64,000 nt of DNA from Streptomyces sp. NBC_00258. GTDB taxonomy: Bacteria > Actinomycetota > Actinomycetes > Streptomycetales > Streptomycetaceae. Location of the stretch: positions 1,860,001 through 1,924,000 of the forward strand of contig NZ_CP108081.1 in the NCBI RefSeq assembly GCF_036182465.1, written 5' to 3'. Numbering within the stretch: the first letter of the stretch is position 1; every line of letters starts with the position of its first letter. A program made the position numbers and the translations under genes. Below, piece after piece: positions 54,010 to 62,180 of the stretch. Below the pieces are notes generated by a model. That model was not told where the DNA came from, made no database searches, and saw nothing but the letters and a program-made list of their open reading frames with translations.

Positions 54010-55008
54010 ATGGCTCTCAAGCTCGGCGCCTACACCGCCTGTCTGCACGACCGGACGCTCCCCGAGGCCCTGGACATCCTCAAGGAGAACGGGCTGACCT
54101 CGGTGGAGGTCAACACCGGTGGCTTCATCCCCTCCCCGCACTGTCCCATCGACCTGCTGCTGTCCTCGGCCAAGGCGCGCGAGGAGTACCTGGCGACGTT
54201 CGCCGAGCGTGGGCTGGAGCTGACCGGGCTCAACTGCAACGGCAACCCGCTCAACCCGCTCCCGGGCGTCGGTCCCAAGCACGCCGACGATCTGCGCCGC
54301 ACCATCCGGCTCGCGGGCCTGCTCGGTGTGAAGCACGTCGTCACGATGTCCGGCACCCCGGGCTCCGACCCCGACGCCAAGTACCCCTCCTGGGTCGTGA
54401 ACCCGTGGGACGGCGTCTACATGGACGTCCTGGACTACCAGTGGGGCGTGGCCGTCGAGTTCTGGAAGCAGATCGACGCGCTGGCCCGGGAGAACGACGT
54501 CCGGGTCGCCATCGAGATGCACCCGCACAACGTGGTGTTCTCCCCGGTCACCCTGAAGCGGCTCGTCGACGAGACCGGTGCGACCAACGTCGGCGCGGAG
54601 ATGGACCCCTCCCACCTGATGTGGCAGGGCATGGACATCGTCGCCTCCATCAAGTGGCTGGGCCCGCTGGTGTTCCACGCCGCCGCGAAGGACGCGACGC
54701 TCTGTGCCGGCGCCGACATCCGTGGCGTACTGGACACGTCGTTCACCCGCGTGCCCGCCGACGCGCCCGGCAAGGTGCCCACCGGCTACGGGTTCTGGTG
54801 CAACGCCTGGCCGGAGAACCCTGCGTGGAAGTTCGTCGCCGTCGGCAACGGCAACGACGTGCCGTACTGGACCGAGTTCCTGCGGGCCCTCGCGGAGATC
54901 GACCCGGACATGGCCGTGAACATCGAGCACGAGGACGCGGCCTACTCCCAGACCGAGGGACTCGCCCTGGCGGCCAAGAACCTGCACAGCGCGGCCGCCG
55001 CGCTCTGA
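54010..55008 (+). CDS. TIM-barrel sugar phosphate isomerase/epimerase
   Basis: The 332-residue barrel has metal ligands in VAIEMHPHNVVFSP, EMDPSHLMWQGMD, LVFHAAAKDATL and the late AVNIEHEDAAYSQTEG. Such proteins commonly pair with long Gfo/Idh dehydrogenases, as here (27-base gap), in oxidation-isomerisation of sugars or inositols. With no recognisable IolE in the window, this and the IolH-like protein are the candidates for inosose dehydration or isomerisation. The ATG at 54010 follows AGGAAGAG. Confidence 0.82.
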   Translation: MALKLGAYTACLHDRTLPEALDILKENGLTSVEVNTGGFIPSPHCPIDLLLSSAKAREEYLATFAERGLELTGLNCNGNPLNPLPGVGPKHADDLRRTIRLAGLLGVKHVVTMSGTPGSDPDAKYPSWVVNPWDGVYMDVLDYQWGVAVEFWKQIDALARENDVRVAIEMHPHNVVFSPVTLKRLVDETGATNVGAEMDPSHLMWQGMDIVASIKWLGPLVFHAAAKDATLCAGADIRGVLDTSFTRVPADAPGKVPTGYGFWCNAWPENPAWKFVAVGNGNDVPYWTEFLRALAEIDPDMAVNIEHEDAAYSQTEGLALAAKNLHSAAAAL

Positions 55009-55059
55009 CCCACCCGCGGGTCTTGTTCCGACCGCCGCACGGGCCGATTCCGCCCCGCG

Positions 55060-56079
55060 TCACCTGGCCCCGCGCCCACCAACCGGGCGCGGGGCCTTGT
55101 CCTGTCCCGGGGTTGCCGCGCCGCCCGGGATCGGCGTGCGTGCCGGGCCCCCGGCGAGTACGTCCTGGATGTTGTCCACGGCGAGGTCCACCATGGCGGC
55201 CCGTGTGGCCTCGGTGGCGGAACCGATGTGCGGAAGAGTGACCGCATGGGGCTCGGCGACCAGCGGGGAGAGTTCCTGACCCATGGGTTCACGCTCGAAG
55301 ACGTCGAGACCCGCCGAGTGGATGCTCCCGTCGCGCAGGGCCCGCAGCAGGGCGTCCTCGTCCACGACGCCGCCGCGCGAGGTGCTGACGAGGGTGGCGG
55401 TGGGCTTCATGGCCGCCAGTTCGGCGGCGCCTATGAGGTGACGCGTCTGCGGGGTGAGGGGGACGTGCAGCGAGACGACGTCGGCCTCGGCGAGCAGCGT
55501 GGGCAGGTCCACCGACGTGGAGAGGGCGTCGTCGGGTGCGTACGGGTCGTGGTGGATGACCCGCATCCCGAAGCCCTGGGACCGGCGGGCCACGGCCCGT
55601 CCGATCTGGCCGTAGCCGATCAGGCCGAGCGTGGCGCCGTGCACGTCCAGGCCCAGGTAGTCGTCCATCCGGAACAGACCCCACTGACCGGCGGCCAGTG
55701 AGTCGCGGGCGGCGCCGAGTCGCCTGCGGGCCATGAGGATGAGCGCGAACGTGAGGTCGGCGGTGGTCTCGGCGAGAACGCCGGGGGTGTGGGTGACCAC
55801 GACGCCGCGCTCGGCGGCGGCGTCCCGGTCGACCGCGTCGTATCCCATGCTCGCCAGCGCGACGACCCGCAACGTGGGCCCGGCCGCGTCCAGCAGGGTG
55901 GCGTCCACCCGGTCGTTGCCCAGGGCCAGGATGGCGCTCGCGCCCTTCGCCAGTTCCGCCAGATCCCGCGGTTCGGGCTTGCTCGCGCCCGGCCACGCCA
56001 CGACCTCGGCGTGGGACGCCAGGCGGGCGATGCCCCCGCCGGGGAGGGCGGCCCGGGTGGTGAGCACACGCTGCTTCAT
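55060..56079 (-). CDS. D-2-hydroxyacid dehydrogenase (glyoxylate/hydroxypyruvate reductase-like)
   Basis: The 339-residue enzyme has the family catalytic set: Arg in LVSTSRGGVVDEDALL, Glu in GLDVFEREPMGQ and His in LPHIGSAT. The Rossmann loop is ATLGLIGYGQIGRAVARR. It should interconvert a 2-oxo acid and the D-2-hydroxy acid with NAD(P)H. It lies 130 bases downstream of a same-strand LysR gene that is divergent from the oxoprolinase operon. It may therefore reduce a 2-oxo acid released by that pathway, such as glyoxylate. An inverted repeat precedes it. Confidence 0.9.
   Translation of the reverse strand: MKQRVLTTRAALPGGGIARLASHAEVVAWPGASKPEPRDLAELAKGASAILALGNDRVDATLLDAAGPTLRVVALASMGYDAVDRDAAAERGVVVTHTPGVLAETTADLTFALILMARRRLGAARDSLAAGQWGLFRMDDYLGLDVHGATLGLIGYGQIGRAVARRSQGFGMRVIHHDPYAPDDALSTSVDLPTLLAEADVVSLHVPLTPQTRHLIGAAELAAMKPTATLVSTSRGGVVDEDALLRALRDGSIHSAGLDVFEREPMGQELSPLVAEPHAVTLPHIGSATEATRAAMVDLAVDNIQDVLAGGPARTPIPGGAATPGQDKAPRPVGGRGAR
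55066..55096. terminator. Terminator between convergent operons
   Basis: GGCCCCGCGCCC and GGGCGCGGGGCC form a 12-bp stem around ACCAACC. It overlaps the last codons of the hydroxyacid dehydrogenase and lies 57 bases after the isomerase stop. Confidence 0.7.
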
Positions 56080-56105
56080 CTGCTTCTCCCGTGCTTGATC
56101 CGCGT

Positions 56106-56140
56106 TTCACGAAATCATTGACATCGATTCGATTCGTGAA
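56106..56140. promoter_or_regulatory. Inverted repeat in the hydroxyacid dehydrogenase promoter
   Basis: TTCACGAA (56106-56113) and TTCGTGAA (56133-56140) are perfect 8-bp arms separated by 19 bases, 27 to 61 bases upstream of the dehydrogenase start. This is the size of a dimeric repressor or LysR site. The region is notably AT-rich for this genome. Confidence 0.55.
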
Positions 56141-56209
56141 GACGCTAGTCAGCACATTCCGGAGCAACAAATAGCCATTTTGCGTGACGTCATCGAAAAT
56201 CGGGATGCA

Positions 56210-57160
56210 TCAATCCGACAACTTCGAAGACTCCATAGACGTGTCCCCGAAGGCGACGCCCTCACCGAATTCCGTGATCAATTCATGGAAGAGGTCGTGC
56301 ACGGCGTGCGCGGGTTCCGACAGAGGCTGATGGTCGGAGGTACAAAGGGACAGTTTCACCGTGATCGCCGGATTGACGATCCGGCGCACCACGAGATTCC
56401 GTACGTCGAGGGTCGCGCGCGCCGCGGACCAGGGCAGGACCGTCGCCCCGACGTCGGCGCCCACCGCGCTGATCAGGGTCAGGACGGACTCGATCTCGCC
56501 GACCACCCTGGGTTCGAGCGAGGCGTGGTGGAACGCGGCGTCGACGACCTGTCTGATGGTGTGGATGCGGCTGGGCAGCAGCAGCGGGACGCCGGCCAGC
56601 TCTTCGAGGGAGACGTCGCCTTCCCCGGAGGGCACCGACCCGCCCGGCGCGGCGATCAGGAACAGGTCCTCGGTGCGCAGCGGCTCGAACTGCACGCCCC
56701 GCAGCGGTCCGGCCCCGTAGATGAACGCCATGTCCATCCGGCCGGTCATGATCGCCTCGCTGATCACTCCGCCGAAGTTCTCGTTGATGTGCAGCAGGAT
56801 GTCGGGGTAGCGCTCGCGCACGCTCCTGAGCAGGGGCAGCGCGAGCGCCGCGCCCATGCTGTACGGGGCGAGGCCCACCGACACGCTGCCCGCGGGGGCC
56901 CGCCCGGAGATGTCGACCGCCGCGTGGGCAAGGTCGATCTGGCGCAGGATGAGCTGCGCGTGCCGGTACAGCGCACGGCCGGCCTCCGTAGGAGCGACGC
57001 CTCGTTTGCTGCGGATCAGGAGCTGCTGCTTGAACTGGGCCTCCAGCGCCGAGAGCTGCTGACTGAGCGCGGGCTGCGCAATGTGCAGGATGTCCGCCGC
57101 ACGCGTGATGCTCCCGGCATCCACGATCTTTACGAACGAGTAGAGACGCCTGGTGTCCAT
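56210..57160 (-). CDS. LysR family transcriptional regulator
   Basis: The 316-residue protein has a LysR helix-turn-helix (LYSFVKIVDAGSITRAADILHIAQPALSQQLSALEAQFKQQLLIRSKRGVAPT) and a PBP2-like effector domain (SVSVGLAPYSMGAALALPLL, DMAFIYGAG, PLLLPSRIHTIRQVVDAAF). It resembles the CbnR/NAC-type group. It is divergent from the 5-oxoprolinase-type operon (309-base gap) and upstream of the hydroxyacid dehydrogenase, so it is the natural activator for both. Confidence 0.93.
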   Translation of the reverse strand: MDTRRLYSFVKIVDAGSITRAADILHIAQPALSQQLSALEAQFKQQLLIRSKRGVAPTEAGRALYRHAQLILRQIDLAHAAVDISGRAPAGSVSVGLAPYSMGAALALPLLRSVRERYPDILLHINENFGGVISEAIMTGRMDMAFIYGAGPLRGVQFEPLRTEDLFLIAAPGGSVPSGEGDVSLEELAGVPLLLPSRIHTIRQVVDAAFHHASLEPRVVGEIESVLTLISAVGADVGATVLPWSAARATLDVRNLVVRRIVNPAITVKLSLCTSDHQPLSEPAHAVHDLFHELITEFGEGVAFGDTSMESSKLSD

Positions 57161-57469
57161 GTGCGGCCTTCCAGCGGGGGCGGAGCCTCATGGTAGGCGC
57201 GGTGCCGCCGGACGACCCTTGGCGCGTGTGCGCCACGTCATATCCAACGGTGATTACGTCACGCACAACATGTATTTGCCGCCTCCTCACGTTCGGACTA
57301 CGTTCACCGAAACGCGATTTCCAGATCCCTCGACCGCATGGATCGCGTATCTCGCAGTAAATGTGACGGCCCCGTTAATTCCTCTTTTCGGGCGGCGCAC
57401 GGGCCCCGCCCCAAGACCGCCGGAACGACAATACGGCGCCGCCTTTTCTTCTTCTGTCCGGAGGATGTC
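57161..57469. other. Divergent promoter region between lysR and the pxpABC operon
   Basis: No gene is seen in these 309 bases. GTGATTACGTCAC at 57250-57262 is a small inverted repeat that could be part of a LysR site. The segment 57236-57400 is AT-richer than its surroundings. Confidence 0.4.
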
Positions 57470-58252
57470 ATGACGCACAGGGTTGATCTCGTGGCCGACC
57501 TCGGCGAGGGGTTCGGCGCCTACACGATGGGCGATGACGAGGCCCTGCTCGATGTGCTGACATCGGCGAACATCGCCTGTGGATTCCACGCGGGCGATCC
57601 GCGGATCATGGACGCCACGGTCCGCCACTGCGTGCGGCGCGGCGTGGCCGTGGGTGCGCATCCCAGCTTTCCCGATCTCGTCGGGTTCGGCCGCCGCGCG
57701 ATGGATCTGACACCGGACGAGGTCCGCACCGACGTGCTCTACCAGGTCGGCGCGCTCCAGGCGTTCGCCGTGTCGCACGGCACCCGCGTACGGCACGTGG
57801 CGCCGCACGGCCGGCTCGGCAACCTGGTGGCGACCCGGCACGACTACGCGGTGGCCGTCGCGGACGCGGTCGCCTCCCTCGACCCGTCGCTGGTCGTCCT
57901 GGCCCAGGACGGCGAGCTCGCCGACGCCGCACGCGCCCGCGGCCTGCGGGTCGGCATCGTCGGGATCGCCGACCGTGCCTATCGCGACGACGGCACGCTG
58001 GTGCCGCGGAGCGAGCCCGGCGCGGTCATCCACGAGGAGAAGGAGATCGCCGAGCGGACGATCCGCATGGTGACCGAGGGCGTCATACGCAGCGTCGGCG
58101 GGCGTGACATCCCCGTCGACTGCGACACCGTGCTGCTGCACGGAGACACCCCGGGCGCGATCTCCCTCGCCCACCGCGTGCGCGAGGACCTGCTCCGCGC
58201 CGACGTCGAGATCACGGCTCTGGCCGAGGTACTCGAAGGCAAGGCCGCCTGA
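57470..58252 (+). CDS. pxpA: 5-oxoprolinase subunit A (LamB/YcsF family)
   Basis: The 260-residue protein matches PxpA: LVADLGEGFGAYTMGDDEALLDVLTSANIACGFHAGDP at the N-terminus, then VAVGAHPSFPDLVGFGRR and PHGRLGNLV. With PxpB and PxpC it opens a five-membered lactam such as 5-oxoproline at the cost of ATP. The first gene of the operon, it starts at the ATG at 57470 after GGAGGA. Its link here with an aldolase and aminotransferase suggests a substrate other than plain pyroglutamate. Confidence 0.94.
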   Translation: MTHRVDLVADLGEGFGAYTMGDDEALLDVLTSANIACGFHAGDPRIMDATVRHCVRRGVAVGAHPSFPDLVGFGRRAMDLTPDEVRTDVLYQVGALQAFAVSHGTRVRHVAPHGRLGNLVATRHDYAVAVADAVASLDPSLVVLAQDGELADAARARGLRVGIVGIADRAYRDDGTLVPRSEPGAVIHEEKEIAERTIRMVTEGVIRSVGGRDIPVDCDTVLLHGDTPGAISLAHRVREDLLRADVEITALAEVLEGKAA

Positions 58253-58253
58253 C

Positions 58254-59009
58254 ATGGACAGCGGCACGGGCATCGCGGAAAGCGCCGACACCTCGCACGG
58301 CAACGTCGTGATCGTGGACTGCGGCGACTCGGCCGTCGTGGCCAAGGCCGTCGGCATGGACACCGAGCGCGGCTGGCAGGTCGTGCACGCGCTGGCCGAC
58401 GCGTTCGACGCGGTACGGCTCGCCGGGGTGCACGGCATTGTGCCCACGTACGACTCGCTGCTCGTCGAGTTCGACTGCGCCGACACCGATCACGACACGG
58501 TACGGCGCGTACTGCGGCACGAGGCGGACCGGCTCGGCGAGGGTCCGGTGACGCCGCCCGCGGCACGGCGTTTCGTCGTCCCGGTGGTCTACGGCGGCGA
58601 GTTCGGCCCCGATCTGCCCGTCGTCGCCGACCAGTTGGGGCTGAGCGAGCGGGAGGTCGTGGAGCTGCACTCCGCCGCGGACCTCACCGTCCGCTGCCTC
58701 GGCGCACCGGCCGGCGCACCCATGATGGACGGCCCGGCGTTCCCCCGGCCCGTCCCGAGACTGTCCTCGCCCCGCACACGGGTGCTGCCCGGCTCGGTCG
58801 CGGTGGCCGGGCGGCAGGCCGTGATCTGCCCGATGCCGTCGCCCGGCGGCTGGCCGCTGCTCGGCCGCACTCCCCTGCGTGTCCTGGAGGACCTCGACGC
58901 CGACCCGCTGACCGCGTACCGGCCCGGCGACACCTTCCGCTTCGTACCGATCACGCCCGAGCAGTGGGACGACCACGCGGGCCGCTCCCTGGCGGTGTCG
59001 CATGGCTGA
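58254..59009 (+). CDS. pxpB: 5-oxoprolinase subunit B (KipI-like)
   Basis: The 251-residue protein is the allophanate-hydrolase-subunit-1-like PxpB. It shows GDSAVVAKAV near the N-terminus, HGIVPTYDSLLVEFD, FVVPVVYGGEFGPDLPVVADQLGLSEREVVELHSA and SPGGWPLLGRTPLRV. It works with PxpC as the ATP-dependent part of the lactamase. The start lies one base after the pxpA stop and the end overlaps pxpC by eight bases. Confidence 0.94.
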   Translation: MDSGTGIAESADTSHGNVVIVDCGDSAVVAKAVGMDTERGWQVVHALADAFDAVRLAGVHGIVPTYDSLLVEFDCADTDHDTVRRVLRHEADRLGEGPVTPPAARRFVVPVVYGGEFGPDLPVVADQLGLSEREVVELHSAADLTVRCLGAPAGAPMMDGPAFPRPVPRLSSPRTRVLPGSVAVAGRQAVICPMPSPGGWPLLGRTPLRVLEDLDADPLTAYRPGDTFRFVPITPEQWDDHAGRSLAVSHG

Positions 59010-60048
59010 CACCCTGAACATCCTCCGGGCCGGTATGACGACCGTGCAGGATCTGGGCCGGTTCGGGCGCTCCCGCTACGGCCTGCCGGTCAACGGTGCG
59101 CTCGACCAGCACTCCGCCCGCGTCGCCAACGTGCTCTGCGGCAACGCCGAGGGAGCGCCGCTGCTGGAGATCACCGCCCTGGACTTCAGCTGCACACCGT
59201 CGACCGACGTACTCGTCGCGGTGACCGGCGCGCCCGCCGACCTGACCGTCGACGGCGTCGTACGGCCGCAGTGGGAGCCCCTCTCCGTACGGTCCGGCGA
59301 GACGATCGGCATCAGCGGCATCCGGAGCGGCATCCGGGTCTATCTGGCAGTGCTCGGCTCGGTGAACGCCCCTTCCATGCAAGGCAGTTGCGCCCCCGAC
59401 ACGATTCTTGGCTTCGGCCACCGGCTGCGCGACGGCGACGAGCTCGGCCTCCGGCAGCACTGCCCGCCCGTCGACCACCCCGAGTACCGCATCCCGCTGT
59501 TCCGGCTGCGGGCACCGGTGCCCCGCCTCCCCATGACGCGCATCCCGTCGCCCTGGACGATCGACGTGACCGACGGCCCCGACCTCGCCGAGTTCGGTGA
59601 CACGGCGGACCGGCTGTTCGGGTCGGAGTTCACGGTGAGCCCGCAGAGCAACCACATCGGGCTGCGGATGGCCGGTGACGTGCCCCGGCGCGTCGCGACC
59701 GGCGAGGTGCTCTCGCGCGGTGTCCCGGTGGGAGCCGTCGAGGTCCCCGCGGGCGACGAGCTGCTCGTCCTGCACCGCGGCCGCGGCGTCACCGCCGGCT
59801 ATCCGGTGCTGGCCGTCGTGACCGCGACCGGCCTCTCCGCGCTCGGCCAGGTCGGACCGGGCCACTCCGTCCGGTTCCGACGCCGGACCGTCGCCGAGGC
59901 GGTGGCCGCCCACCGCTCCCAGCGAAGCGCCGTCCACGCCCTCCAGAACCGGGTGCGCACCGTCTTCGACGCCCTGTGCATCCCCCGAGCCCCGCACGCA
60001 CCGTCCCCGTCTCCCCGTAACCTGCCAGCAGACAGGAGAACGTCATGA
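59002..60048 (+). CDS. pxpC: 5-oxoprolinase subunit C (KipA-like)
   Basis: The 348-residue protein is the allophanate-hydrolase-subunit-2-like PxpC. Segments are ILRAGMTTVQDLGRFGRSRYGLPVNGALDQHSARVANVLCGN, PQSNHIGLRMAGDVPRR, SRGVPVGAVEVPAGDELLVLHRGRGVTAGYPVLAVV and GQVGPGHSVRFRRRTVAEA. Members are sometimes labelled biotin-dependent carboxyltransferases, but no biotin domain is present. Its stop overlaps the transporter start (ATGA). Confidence 0.94.
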   Translation: MADTLNILRAGMTTVQDLGRFGRSRYGLPVNGALDQHSARVANVLCGNAEGAPLLEITALDFSCTPSTDVLVAVTGAPADLTVDGVVRPQWEPLSVRSGETIGISGIRSGIRVYLAVLGSVNAPSMQGSCAPDTILGFGHRLRDGDELGLRQHCPPVDHPEYRIPLFRLRAPVPRLPMTRIPSPWTIDVTDGPDLAEFGDTADRLFGSEFTVSPQSNHIGLRMAGDVPRRVATGEVLSRGVPVGAVEVPAGDELLVLHRGRGVTAGYPVLAVVTATGLSALGQVGPGHSVRFRRRTVAEAVAAHRSQRSAVHALQNRVRTVFDALCIPRAPHAPSPSPRNLPADRRTS

Positions 60049-61361
60049 GTACCGTGGCCGCTCAGCCGGTGCCGAACACCGTAGATCCGAAAACCGCGCG
60101 AAAAGTCACCCTCGCCGGGTGCGTCGGCATCTTCGCCGAGCTCTACGACAACGGAATCTTCGGCTTCATGGCGGGCACCCTGGCCGTCGTGTTCTTCCCG
60201 AACGCGGACAACGCGACCGCCGTCCAGTTCGTCTTCCTCGGCTACGCCGTCTCGTTCTTCTTCCGCCCGCTCGGCGGGATCATCTGCGGCCACCTCGGCG
60301 ACCGCATCGGCCGCCAGCGAATGCTCGTCTTCGTCATCATGCTGATCAGCGTCGCGACCGCGGCGATCGGCGTCCTGCCGACGTACGCGAGCATCGGCAT
60401 CGCGGCCCCCGCCCTGCTGATCCTGCTGCGTGTCGCGCAGGGCTTCTCGGTCGGCGGCGAGGCGTCCGGCGCGATGAGCTTCCTCGCCGAACACGCCCCC
60501 GAGGGCAAGCGCGGCCTCTACACGAGCTACGCCCAGATCGCCTCGTTCCTCTCCCTGCTCACCGGCACACTGATCGCCGCGGCCATGACCAGCGGCCTCG
60601 GCCAGGACCGTATGGAGTCGTGGGGCTGGCGCATCCCGTTCCTGCTCGCCGTGCCGCTCGGCATCACCGGCATCTACATCCGCAAGCGGATCAGCGACAC
60701 ACCCAACTTCAACCGCCTCAAGGAAGAGGGAGGCCTGTCGAAGAACCCGCTCAAGGAGGCCTTCTCATCCTCGGAGCACCGCCGGGCGATGCTGCTCGCC
60801 CTGTTCATCCCCCTCATGAACGGCTCCGGTTACTACGTCCTGTTCAGCTACATGCCGACCTTCATGAACACCGAGCTCAACTTCAGCAAGGTGCAGGGCC
60901 TGCTCGTCACCGCGACCAGCCTGGTGGCCATCTCGATCGCCATCCCGTACATGGGCGGCCTCTCCGACCGCATCGGCCGCAAGAAGGTCCTCGCGGGCGC
61001 CGCTGTCGCCATGGCCGTCGCCGGCATTCCCTGTTACCTGCTCATCGGCACCGGCAGTGTCCCGCTCGCCATCCTGGGCGCCTGCGTCATGGCGGTCATC
61101 TTCGCCGGTCACACCGGCGTCATCCACGTCCTGCTCGTCGAACTCTTCCCCACCCGGGTGCGCTACTCGGCCTACGGGCTCGGCTACAACGTCTCGGCCG
61201 CCCTCTTCGGCGGTACCGCTCCCCTGCTGATGACCTACCTCATCGACAAGACGGGCAACGTCAACATGCCCGCGTTCTACGCGGTCGTCACCGCACTGGG
61301 CACGCTCATCGCCGTGTCCCGGGTCAAGGACAGGGCGCACCTGCCGCTGCGCGACGCGTAA
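60045..61361 (+). CDS. MFS transporter, metabolite:H+ symporter (MHS) type
   Basis: The 438-residue protein has 12 predicted membrane segments. The MHS signatures are HLGDRIGRQRMLVFVIMLIS between helices 2 and 3 and RVAQGFSVGGEASGAMSFLAEHAPEGKRGLYTS, with LSDRIGRKKVLAG in the second half. Relatives import proline, betaine, citrate, shikimate and other zwitterions or acids with protons. Coupling to pxpC by ATGA implies that it brings in the lactam or amino acid degraded by this operon. Confidence 0.93.
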   Translation: MSTVAAQPVPNTVDPKTARKVTLAGCVGIFAELYDNGIFGFMAGTLAVVFFPNADNATAVQFVFLGYAVSFFFRPLGGIICGHLGDRIGRQRMLVFVIMLISVATAAIGVLPTYASIGIAAPALLILLRVAQGFSVGGEASGAMSFLAEHAPEGKRGLYTSYAQIASFLSLLTGTLIAAAMTSGLGQDRMESWGWRIPFLLAVPLGITGIYIRKRISDTPNFNRLKEEGGLSKNPLKEAFSSSEHRRAMLLALFIPLMNGSGYYVLFSYMPTFMNTELNFSKVQGLLVTATSLVAISIAIPYMGGLSDRIGRKKVLAGAAVAMAVAGIPCYLLIGTGSVPLAILGACVMAVIFAGHTGVIHVLLVELFPTRVRYSAYGLGYNVSAALFGGTAPLLMTYLIDKTGNVNMPAFYAVVTALGTLIAVSRVKDRAHLPLRDA

Positions 61362-61435
61362 CCAGGCAGGTCACCTTCACCCCCCACCGTCTTTCACCCC
61401 CCACCTCTCTCCAGGATCTCTAGGAGTGCATCCAC

Positions 61436-62179
61436 ATGCCCTTTTCCGACTACAACGCCGCCCTGGTGACAGGAGCCTCGACCGGAATCGGAGCGGTGGT
61501 CGTCGAACGGCTGACCAAGCAGGGGCTCGAAGTCCACGCCGTCGCCCGGAACGCCGAGCGGCTCGAAGACCTCGCCCGGCGTACGGGCTGCACCCCGCAC
61601 GCCGTCGACATCACCGACACCGCCGCCCTCACCGAGACCCTGCGGGGCCTCGAGGTCGACGTCCTGGTCAACAACGCCGGGGTCTCCCGCACCGGGAACA
61701 TCCTCTCCGCCGACGAGTTCGCCGTGGACGAGCAGATCGCGGTCAACCTCCAGGCCGTACTGCACCTCGTGCGCCTGATCATGCCCGGGATGGTCGAGCG
61801 CGACCTCGGGCACATCGTCAACATCAGCTCCATCGCCGGCGTCTACAACTTCGGCGGGAACACCGTCTACCACGCCACCAAGGCGGCCGTGCACACCCTC
61901 TCCCGGCAGCTGCGCGTCGACGGATACGGCCGCCGCATCCGCGTCACCGAGATCTGCCCCGGCCGGGTCGAGACGGAGATCTTCGGACGGCTGCTCGGCG
62001 ACATGGAGGAGGCCCAGAAGCAGTTCTACGACGGCTACGAGTCGCTCAAGCCGGAGGACATCGCGGACGCCATCGAGTTCGCCGTCGACTCGCCGCGCCA
62101 CGTGAACATCGGCCACATCGAGATCCTGCCGACGTTCCAGGTGCCCGGTGGCCTCAACTTCGAGAGGCGGACCGACTGA
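61436..62179 (+). CDS. SDR family oxidoreductase (YdfG-like)
   Basis: The 247-residue short-chain dehydrogenase has the cofactor loop TGASTGIGAVV, NNAGVSRTGN, the catalytic Ser in NISSIAGVYNF and YHATKAAVH with Tyr and Lys. The C-terminal half resembles YdfG-type 3-hydroxy acid/serine dehydrogenases, which oxidise a 3-hydroxy acid. In this operon it could oxidise or epimerise a hydroxyl on the amino acid skeleton. The ATG at 61436 is used. Confidence 0.9.
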   Translation: MPFSDYNAALVTGASTGIGAVVVERLTKQGLEVHAVARNAERLEDLARRTGCTPHAVDITDTAALTETLRGLEVDVLVNNAGVSRTGNILSADEFAVDEQIAVNLQAVLHLVRLIMPGMVERDLGHIVNISSIAGVYNFGGNTVYHATKAAVHTLSRQLRVDGYGRRIRVTEICPGRVETEIFGRLLGDMEEAQKQFYDGYESLKPEDIADAIEFAVDSPRHVNIGHIEILPTFQVPGGLNFERRTD

Positions 62180-62180
62180 C

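Noticed and set aside
52726..54987. A 753-codon minus-strand open frame
   Set aside because: It is antisense to the Gfo/Idh and isomerase genes, has the Val/Gly/Asp/Arg composition of a GC-rich shadow and shows no domain.
58254..60048. KipI/KipA sporulation regulators or biotin-dependent carboxylase
   Set aside because: The adjacent pxpA gene and the absence of a biotin domain or histidine kinase partner support 5-oxoprolinase subunits B and C.
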